Shown here: in pieces, positions 27,901 to 33,895 of the stretch
How positions within the stretch are numbered: position 1 is the first letter of the stretch
Layout: each line of letters starts with the position of its first letter
Assembly: GCA_964615975.1 (NCBI GenBank)
Contig: CAZTTH010000022.1
Coordinates: 1 to 57,620, forward strand
From: CAZTTH01 sp964615975
Lineage (GTDB): Bacteria; Verrucomicrobiota; Lentisphaeria; JABSQK01; JAJFLO01
DNA: 57,620 nucleotides
Direction: 5' to 3'
The notes under the pieces: model-generated
Database searches by the model: none
Seen by the model: the letters and a program-made list of their open reading frames with translations, nothing else
Told to the model about the DNA's origin: nothing
Made by a program: the position numbers and the translations under genes

Positions 27901-29534
27901 GGGATGGATCTCGTTTTTTTTCTCATAGTGTCACCTTCGCGTTGCGGAATCAAGCCCATCAATTGATCGGTTACTCCCGCATTCTCCGGGACATAACCAA
28001 TCAGGAACGCGAAGAAGGGGCGCTGCATTCGGCCATCGATCATTCCGTGGACGCGGTCATTACCATCGCTGATGATGGGATCATCCAATCCTGCAGCGGC
28101 TCGATCCACAAAATCTTCGCGTTCGACGCTACTGAGCTGATCGGTCAGAATGTCAGAATTCTGCTGCCGGAACCCTGGCGCAGCCAGCACAATGATTCCA
28201 TAGCCACGTATCTCCAAACCAGCATGGCCAAGATTATTGGCAAAATCCGCGAGGTTGAAGGGTGTCGGCGCGATGGCACAACCTTTCCCCTCGAACTTAC
28301 CATTACCGAATTTAACTTGGGTGACACCCGCTATTTTACCGGGATCATGCGCGATATCAGCGCGCGCAAACAACTCGAGGCGGAACTGCGGCAGGCGCAG
28401 AAGATGGAGGCCATCGGCCAATTGGCGGGCGGCATTGCCCATGATTTTAACAATCTGTTGTCGATCATCAATGGATTTACCGATTTGATTCTGAGAAAAT
28501 ATGCGCTTTCCATTGAGCAGAAAAATATGCTGGAAGAAATCCTCAATGCCGGCAATCGCGCCGCCAATCTGACCCGGCAGTTGCTGGCATTCAGCCGCAA
28601 ACAGGTACTCGCGCCAGAAATCCTTAATCTCAATGGTGTGATTAATAACATCGAAAAAATGTTGCGCCGGCTGATCAGTGAAGACATCGATCTGACCATC
28701 CGTCTCGATCCTCAACTGCAGCGCGTAAAAGTTGATCCCAGTCAAATGGATCAAATCCTCATGAATCTGGCCATCAATGCCCGCGATGCCATGCCGCAAG
28801 GCGGTAATTTGACGATCGCAACCACCAACCTGATTGTCGAAGCCGAGGACTGCAGCAATTATGACAACTGCCCGCCAGGCCACTATGTCAGATTGACCGT
28901 CAGCGATACCGGTTGTGGCATGTCACCGGAAGTCATCGCCCATCTCTTTGAACCATTTTTCACCACCAAGGGTTTGGGGCAGGGAACGGGATTGGGACTT
29001 GCAACCGTCTTTGGCATTGTCAAGCAAAGCGACGGCACGATCTCAGTCCGCAGCGCCATCAATTCCGGCACGACCTTTACAATTCTGTTTCCCCCGATTG
29101 AAGAGGATGCCAGGGTGATCGTTGCAGCTGAGAAAAAACATGATGTCGAATCTGGTCATGGCGAAACGGTGCTCCTGGTCGAGGATGAAATCGGTGTTCG
29201 TTGCATTGCCAGGCTCGTTCTCGAGGAATATGGCTATCGGGTAATTGACACTGAGGATGGATATGAAGCGATCACACTGATTGAAACTGGGGAGAATTTG
29301 ATCCATCTGGTGATCACGGATGTGGTAATGCCGACCATGAGCGGTCGCGAATTGGCCGATAAAATTCGCCAGCGCTTTCCCGATATTCGCGTGCTCTTCA
29401 TGAGTGGTTATATGGATGATGCGTTGTTGCGCTATGGTATCAATTCAGCGAGTGAAGCCTTTTTGCAAAAGCCATTCACGGCCGATGATCTGCTCAAGAA
29501 GGTGCGGGCGGTGTTGGCAATTTCACCAACCTGA
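24957..29534 (+). CDS. large hybrid histidine kinase with multiple PAS domains, GAF and receiver
   Basis: A 1525-residue sensor. The first 280 residues hold about eight hydrophobic segments, suggesting a membrane sensory domain. A coiled coil follows (about 280-330), then PAS-like regions near 335-450, 460-590 and 600-720, a GAF-like region near 745-900, and two more PAS regions near 910-1150 (YSRILRDITNQE and YFTGIMRDISARK mark PAC ends). The kinase has His1162 in GGIAHDFNNLLS, an ATPase domain with SDTGCGMS and GLGQGTGLGLATV, and a C-terminal receiver with Asp1455 in ITDVVMPTMSG. The HDFNNL type of HisKA is common in multi-sensor kinases. No cognate output gene is adjacent. A 502-codon frame on the opposite strand is a shadow. 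No Shine-Dalgarno sequence is seen at the ATG. Confidence 0.94.
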   Translation: MYDDEIIAKLRRFSYLASILTVAIGLLVMAGWMFDIRVLTSILPNYVTMKPNTAVGLALAGLSLWCWHRVDIHPRLSLAAYLCAVIPFLLGVLTLAEYLLGWNLGIDQLFFKESAQAIGTVFPGRMGANTALCLTLLGTSLFLFHGPIMGEKFHEYLALSAALIGFMGLIGYAFDEHAFYAVVSATQMALHTAAAILLLGIAIPCARPGEGVLGLVVNKSLGGQMTRYFLPVITIAPLSLGWLRLAGQRAGYYDNEFGVCIMILSCTLVLLIITWRIGRALQRTDEERIRLEQESTRERNQREQELRQRGEEIQQINDSLRDQIHQRQQAETAVQASERIYRDFMNGLPVAAYVTDADGRITLYNPAAAALWGRHPKPDDKWCGSHHLFTKDGTPLPHDQCPMAVAIQENRRIQAVETAAQHPDGTRIQFLAYATPFRNDAGVLIGAMNAMVDITERMEAIKAVRESETRLRTIINAEPECIKIISCDGKLLEMNAAGLAMLEADSLNAVIQHGLLEFVKPPFRSPYKQLLEQVIKGENGTLQFEVIGLKGSHRWLEVHAVPLRDDRDKIYAVLGVTRDITRQLQAEIALRDNEERLRLALEAGKMGSWVWDIPENRSFWNHYEYKLLGLPVGTGEVDTNLFFQYVYPEDLPRLRQILQECIDQIKPFKHHFRIVRADGAIRWLSGRGQVFSDAPSGKARQMMGINFDITDSKLADEAMRTSTEQLRLKTEELNTRLRQQEAVATLGEWALQMTDVDKFLNQVIEIVSQFFEANFCKILELQPDNQSLLLRAGCGWHEGLVGTAIVSAGETSQAGYTLQLNRPVIVDDMASEKRFSGPALLHDHGIVSGVSVVIPGRMGPFGVLGTHTRYHYKYNDDDIFFLQSVANIVGDFIERQRLESQYQVLVQGMQDYAIFLISPAGIITTWNTGAENITGYHANESIGQNVALLYTPHDRESGHPHSDLQAADIAGKTERKGWRQRRDGSRFFSHSVTFALRNQAHQLIGYSRILRDITNQEREEGALHSAIDHSVDAVITIADDGIIQSCSGSIHKIFAFDATELIGQNVRILLPEPWRSQHNDSIATYLQTSMAKIIGKIREVEGCRRDGTTFPLELTITEFNLGDTRYFTGIMRDISARKQLEAELRQAQKMEAIGQLAGGIAHDFNNLLSIINGFTDLILRKYALSIEQKNMLEEILNAGNRAANLTRQLLAFSRKQVLAPEILNLNGVINNIEKMLRRLISEDIDLTIRLDPQLQRVKVDPSQMDQILMNLAINARDAMPQGGNLTIATTNLIVEAEDCSNYDNCPPGHYVRLTVSDTGCGMSPEVIAHLFEPFFTTKGLGQGTGLGLATVFGIVKQSDGTISVRSAINSGTTFTILFPPIEEDARVIVAAEKKHDVESGHGETVLLVEDEIGVRCIARLVLEEYGYRVIDTEDGYEAITLIETGENLIHLVITDVVMPTMSGRELADKIRQRFPDIRVLFMSGYMDDALLRYGINSASEAFLQKPFTADDLLKKVRAVLAISPT

Positions 29535-29875
29535 TTCATAAAATTATAAAAACGCTGGAGCCTTCCAAATTGCTTTAGACCTTATTCATGTAAATTCTGT
29601 ATTTCCTGAAAATTGAAAATGTATCAAGCAGAAACTTTCAGGTTATGACCTTACAGAGTATACCAACCACACAAGAAATATCTTCCCGGTTCCCACCGAT
29701 AAATTTCGCGCAACAATCATTATGTCCCGGATGGGACACTTGAGAATAGCCCGCCAATTGATTGGCGGGAGCGATTGACAAGTGAGTAAATAAAGTCCTG
29801 GAGCGACGAATGAAAAGAGGGGATTATGTAAGTAACCAATAGTAACAGCATATCTAACATTAATGAACACAGTGT
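29535..29875. other. intergenic region with two short palindromes
   Basis: No gene is seen. TGTCCCGGATGGGACA (29724-29739) is a short inverted repeat. CCCGCCAATTGATTGGCGGG (29751-29770) is a perfect 20-base palindrome. They lie 3' of the large kinase, before the repeat island at 29878. No T-tract follows. Confidence 0.5.
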
Positions 29876-29877
29876 GG

Positions 29878-30102
29878 GGGAGCGCCGAGCCCCAGCTCGT
29901 ACATATTTAGCGTGAACATTGAGGTCAATAAAGTTGGGAGTTCTCTTGCCGAATGTGCCTGTTAAGCGTAATCATTGAGGGGAATCAGTGTTGGAGTCCA
30001 GTCCCGCTTTGCGGGACTGGAGTTTGGATGTTCATTGCTTTACGGCAGGCTAAAGCCTGTACTCCAACCGACGTTAAACACGAGCCCCAGCTCGGCGCTC
30101 CC
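29878..30102. mobile_element. MITE-like modular repeat island with inverted ends, copy 2
   Basis: A 225-base island. Its left end GGGAGCGCCGAGCCCCAG (29878-29895) is matched in inverted form by the right end ending AGCTCGGCGCTCCC (30089-30102). It also contains a 10-bp hairpin CCAGTCCCGC-TTT-GCGGGACTGG (29998-30020) and modules shared with copies 1 and 3: TTGGAGTACAGGCTTTAGCC and AATCATTGAGGGGAATC on the appropriate strands. It has no coding capacity. Inverted ends with no ORF suggest a non-autonomous element, but no target duplication was identified. Confidence 0.55.
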
Positions 30103-30316
30103 AGGACGGGAAACATACATTTTGACCGGTGTCGGAATTCATCAAGTTACAGTTCAATATTTTATTTAACGCGGCATAGCCATTACCCAATTTAATTAAG
30201 TACACGTTAAATAATCTCGACGTGTGGGGTGAACTGAGGTAGATTTTTCCTCATCATCCCGGCAAGGATGCCTGATGGTTGATCAGCGATTATAGGAAAT
30301 ACATCCAGCACAACCT
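30103..30316. other. intergenic region 3' of ribE
   Basis: About 214 bases between the repeat island and the end of ribE. No gene, terminator or riboswitch is recognised. Confidence 0.4.
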
Positions 30317-30913
30317 TCAACCTGATGATGATAATGAGCGCGCCACATATTTGCCGATCATGTCCATCTCCAGATTTACCTGATCCCCGGGTTTGATTGT
30401 ATGGAGATTGGTATGCTCCCAGGTGTAGGGGATGATGTGGACGGTGAAATCTTCGTCATTCAACTCGACAATGGTCAGTGAAACACCATCCACCGCGATG
30501 CTGCCCTTGACAATGGCGAAGGCGCGTAACGCGGTGGGCAAATGGATGCGAAGAATCCCATCGCGCGGCTGAATCTCGACAGCCAATACTGAAGCGACCG
30601 CATCGATATGTCCCATGACAAAATGGCCGTCCAGCCGGTCTCCCACCATTAAGGCACGTTCGAGATTAACCATTGGACGGATGGACAACTGCCCCAGGTT
30701 GGTGCGCTTCAAGGTTTCATCAAGAAGGTTGAATTCAATCCGATTTTGGCTTTTATCCACGGTGGTCACGGTCAGGCAGGCGCCATTAACGGCAATGCTG
30801 TCACCCGCTCGCGCCTCCTGGGACAGGATCGTTTCAAGGCGCAGGACGGCATGTTCCGCTTTATGGTCAAGAGAGTGAAATACTCCTGTTTCTTTAATGC
30901 AGCCGGTGAACAT
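30317..30913 (-). CDS. ribE: riboflavin synthase alpha subunit (RibE)
   Basis: Dismutates two molecules of 6,7-dimethyl-8-ribityllumazine to riboflavin. The 198 residues fit the family's two lumazine-binding beta-barrel halves. The MFTGCIKETG start is canonical. Each half has its expected motif: GDSIAVNGACLTV near residues 37-49 and KGSIAVDGVSLTIVELND near 136-153, with the linker segment VGDRLDGHFVMGHID between them. It follows ribD with a 20-base overlap, so the two are translationally coupled; an AGGA lies about 10 bases before its ATG inside ribD. ribBA and ribH are not in the window. Confidence 0.97.
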   Translation of the reverse strand: MFTGCIKETGVFHSLDHKAEHAVLRLETILSQEARAGDSIAVNGACLTVTTVDKSQNRIEFNLLDETLKRTNLGQLSIRPMVNLERALMVGDRLDGHFVMGHIDAVASVLAVEIQPRDGILRIHLPTALRAFAIVKGSIAVDGVSLTIVELNDEDFTVHIIPYTWEHTNLHTIKPGDQVNLEMDMIGKYVARSLSSSG

Positions 30914-31940
30914 CGCTCAAATATCCTGTCAGCATAAAGTCCTCGCCCGAACGGTTGATGGTCACATCATTTAAAGGCAGGGTTGCGTTTAATGAATTCA
31001 AATGCAAACCGCTGAAGACTGGGCGATGTTCTGTTCCGCCAAGTATTCTGGGAGCAATAAAAAGGACAACCTTATCAATCACTCCGGCCTGGGCTAACGC
31101 TCCGGCCAAGGCGCCGCCGCCCTCCACCAACACCGCGGTGATGTTTTCGCGTCCCAATTGAGAAAATATTTCATGCCATGCTTCTGTGTTCCTGGCGGCA
31201 ATGATCCGGGTCGGCGCTTTGCCATCGGTGAAGACCTTGGGACTGACGCCAAATTGCCTGCTTTTACTGGCAATCAGACGCATTGGTTGGCGTGGCCAAT
31301 CGCGTGGGGTGCGGACAATGAGTTCAGGATTGTCCTGGCGAATGGTTTCACCGCCAACCAAAACGGCATCCGCCCATTGGCGCATTTTCTGGACCCGCCG
31401 GCGAGAAACCGTGCCGGAAATCCATTGCGAAACGCCGCTGGCGGTCGCGATTTTACCGTCAATCGTCATCGCCATTTTCAGCATGACATAAGGACGATGA
31501 TGCCGGATCCAGCAGAAAAAAGCTTCGTTGAGCTGGCGGCAGCGCCTGGATTCGATGTCGGTGATCACCTCAATCCCGTGAGCGCGCAGGAGTTCAACCC
31601 CCCTGCCGTTATGCTGGGGATTGGGGTCGAGGGTGCCGATAACGACCCGGTTTATGCCCGCGTTGACAATGGCATTGACGCAGGGCGGGGTGCGACCGTG
31701 TGAACAGCAAGGTTCCAAGGTGACATAGAGTGTGGCATCTCGGGGATTATCGACGGCTGATTGCAACGCCTCGATTTCCGCGTGCGGGAGCCCTGCCTGC
31801 CGATGCCAGCCACGGCCGATGACCCGGTCCTGCTTGACAATCAGAGCGCCAACCATGGGATTGGGTGATGTCCGCCCCCAGCCTTTTTTTGCCAGTGTTA
31901 ATGCCTGACGCATCCACTGTCGATCGTTGTGTTTATTCAT
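30894..31940 (-). CDS. ribD: bifunctional riboflavin deaminase/reductase (RibD)
   Basis: Carries out the second and third steps of riboflavin synthesis from GTP: deamination of the pyrimidine, then NADPH reduction of the ribose. The N-terminal deaminase domain has zinc ligands in HAEIEAL and PCCSHGRTPPC. The C-terminal reductase starts near RPYVMLKMAMTIDGKIAT and has LVEGGGALAG. The open frame extends 47 codons upstream to 32081, but those residues do not resemble the family. The start at Met-Asn-Lys-His-Asn (31940), giving 348 residues, aligns with known RibD proteins. Neither start has a strong ribosome-binding site. It overlaps ribE by 20 bases. No FMN riboswitch was recognised in the roughly 250 bases upstream. 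Confidence 0.95.
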   Translation of the reverse strand: MNKHNDRQWMRQALTLAKKGWGRTSPNPMVGALIVKQDRVIGRGWHRQAGLPHAEIEALQSAVDNPRDATLYVTLEPCCSHGRTPPCVNAIVNAGINRVVIGTLDPNPQHNGRGVELLRAHGIEVITDIESRRCRQLNEAFFCWIRHHRPYVMLKMAMTIDGKIATASGVSQWISGTVSRRRVQKMRQWADAVLVGGETIRQDNPELIVRTPRDWPRQPMRLIASKSRQFGVSPKVFTDGKAPTRIIAARNTEAWHEIFSQLGRENITAVLVEGGGALAGALAQAGVIDKVVLFIAPRILGGTEHRPVFSGLHLNSLNATLPLNDVTINRSGEDFMLTGYLSDVHRLH

Positions 31941-32192
31941 CTGCTTGACTGCTATTTCCAAAACGCGTTTGGCAGCAGTTGCCGAAGCCAAGTGGTTTTC
32001 CTGTGCCTCTTGGTCCAAAGAAGAAAAATGAGTAGTTGGGTAATTTAAGAATTCTCGTATACATGGCGGTGAAATTACCATGCAAATTTACCGCAGGCAA
32101 GTTATTTTGAACTTGCGTGTGTAAAATTCACAAGCAGTAAGGCAAGGGACAATTAATTCTGGCGATGTTTCTGACAAAGGGTAATTTTTCGC

Positions 32193-33176
32193 TTAATCGC
32201 CAGCCAGAACATAACTGAATACCAGAGGCGCGACTATGGTGGCATCGGATTCGATGATGAACTTGGGAGATACAGCTTCCAGCTTTCCCCAGGTGATCTT
32301 TTCGTTGGGCACCGCGCCACTGTAAGAACCGTAGGAGGTGGTGCTGTCACTGATCTGACAAAAGTAGCTCCAGCGTTTGACTTTTTTCCGCAAATCCTGG
32401 GTCAGCAAAGGGACGACACAGATCGGGAAATCCCCGGCGATCCCGCCGCCAATCTGAAAGAAACCACAACCATTGTCGGCGGTTGTCTCCTGGTACCAAT
32501 CGACCAGTACCTGCATATATTCCAATCCTGATCGTACCGTGCCGATATTCTTGATATTCCCCTTGATCACGTTGGCGACAAAGATATTGCCGCAGGTGCT
32601 GTCTTCCCAGCCGGGAACGAAGATCGGCAGATTCGCGCGCGCCGCCGCCAACAGCCAGGAATGCTGGGGATCGATTTGATAGGATTTCTCAATATCCCCG
32701 GATAACAACAATTGATATAAAAATTCATGGGGGAAGTATCGCTGTCCTTTTTTATCCGCGGATTTCCAATACTTTAGCAACCCCTTTTCGATATGACGCA
32801 AGGCTTCTTCTTCCGGAATACAGGTATCAGTTACGCGATGGTATCCTTTCTCGTACAAATCCTGTTCCTCCTGTGTGGACAAGGAGCGCCAATTGGGGAT
32901 GCGGCAATAATGATCGTGTGCCACCAGGTTGAAGACATCCTCTTCGAGGTTGGCGCCGGTACATACAATGGCATGAATTTTTTCCTTGCGGATCAGTTCC
33001 GCGATGGTAATGCCGAGTTCCGCCGAACTCATGGCGCCCGCAAGAGTCAGCATCATTTTATTGCCTTGTTTGAGCTGGTCAACCCATGCTTTTGCGGCTT
33101 CCACCACGGTTGCCGCATTAAAATGGCGATAGTGGAAATCAATGAATTTTTTGATGGTCTTGTAGTCGGTTTTCAC
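32193..33176 (-). CDS. deoxyhypusine synthase-like protein
   Basis: A 327-residue NAD-dependent enzyme of the deoxyhypusine synthase fold. The conserved nucleophile region NEKITWGKL places the catalytic lysine at Lys298, as in eukaryotic and archaeal enzymes. TLAGAMSSAE (44-53), VCTGANLEEDVFN and FQIGGGIAGD are also typical. Bacteria lack the eIF5A substrate. Bacterial homologues are thought to act in polyamine metabolism, for instance as homospermidine-type synthases, but the role is not settled and no polyamine gene is adjacent. The start is GTG with AAGGA 8 bases upstream. It precedes ribD on the same strand, but the 250-base gap makes co-transcription uncertain. Confidence 0.93.
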   Translation of the reverse strand: MKTDYKTIKKFIDFHYRHFNAATVVEAAKAWVDQLKQGNKMMLTLAGAMSSAELGITIAELIRKEKIHAIVCTGANLEEDVFNLVAHDHYCRIPNWRSLSTQEEQDLYEKGYHRVTDTCIPEEEALRHIEKGLLKYWKSADKKGQRYFPHEFLYQLLLSGDIEKSYQIDPQHSWLLAAARANLPIFVPGWEDSTCGNIFVANVIKGNIKNIGTVRSGLEYMQVLVDWYQETTADNGCGFFQIGGGIAGDFPICVVPLLTQDLRKKVKRWSYFCQISDSTTSYGSYSGAVPNEKITWGKLEAVSPKFIIESDATIVAPLVFSYVLAGD

Positions 33177-33437
33177 TATGTTAATCCTTGAATTAAGTAG
33201 AGAGTTTTAATCGTCATTACAAATATTAAATAAACGATTCGCTATTTTGCGCTGATTTTTTTTTATTTCAACACTGCCAAGTAAATGTTTCAGGATAGAG
33301 TAATAAATCTAAGGGGCGGGGTCAACGAACCGAATTGACCGGTAACGCAGCCTTGTTTTACGGCTAGCGTAAGGCCGTCGTTCATATAATTGATTAAGAC
33401 ACTTATAACTTCTTTTAAGCGCTCGCGATAAAATCAT

Positions 33438-33689
33438 ATGCCGGAACCCACACCACAATCTCATCCCTCTCGTTCAGGAAAGTCATTTCTGGCAATTTTC
33501 CTTATTGGTCTGGCTGTCGGTGTCATTGTGGGCTGGTGTTGCCGCCCGCCATCATCCTTTCCGATTGAAAAATTAAAGGCTGCCACGGAAGAAAAGTTTT
33601 CCAACACCAAGGATCAGGCGCGTCAGGAATTGGCTGATTTTGCGGAAAGATTAGCAAACAAACTGAGGGAAAATAAAATCGCGAAATAA
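33438..33689 (+). CDS. small single-pass membrane protein, unknown function
   Basis: An 83-residue protein with a short polar N-terminus, one hydrophobic helix (about residues 17-34, FLAIFLIGLAVGVIVGW) followed by two cysteines, and an amphipathic charged C-terminal helix. The layout is typical of small inner-membrane proteins and the composition is protein-like. No family is recognised and no ribosome-binding site is visible. A hairpin 3' of the stop may terminate it. Confidence 0.6.
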   Translation: MPEPTPQSHPSRSGKSFLAIFLIGLAVGVIVGWCCRPPSSFPIEKLKAATEEKFSNTKDQARQELADFAERLANKLRENKIAK

Positions 33690-33711
33690 GCCATTCCAGT
33701 TCCACCATGGG

Positions 33712-33733
33712 CTTCGATCAATCATGATCGAAG
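33712..33733 (+). terminator. possible weak terminator after the small membrane protein
   Basis: A 9-bp perfect stem CTTCGATCA/TGATCGAAG around a 4-base loop, 22 bases past the stop codon. It is followed by only three T residues, so termination strength is doubtful. Confidence 0.4.
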
Positions 33734-33895
33734 TTTAAAGGTCTCCGCTTTGAGCATCAATCCCCCCCGAACAGATTGGTTGTAGTTCTAACCTGATAAA
33801 ACGGTCACCTTGGGAGCACTCGGTTGATGGGGCAGACACCGAACCATCTTGAACCCATCCCATCAATGTTTGACCCGGATGAAATCCAGGCCCGC

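Noticed and set aside
27375..28883. 502-codon frame on the minus strand inside the large hybrid kinase
   Set aside because: The opposite strand encodes well-conserved PAS and kinase motifs. The minus frame has no recognisable domain and is a shadow.
31941..32192. Possible FMN riboswitch upstream of ribD
   Set aside because: The conserved FMN-element blocks could not be found.
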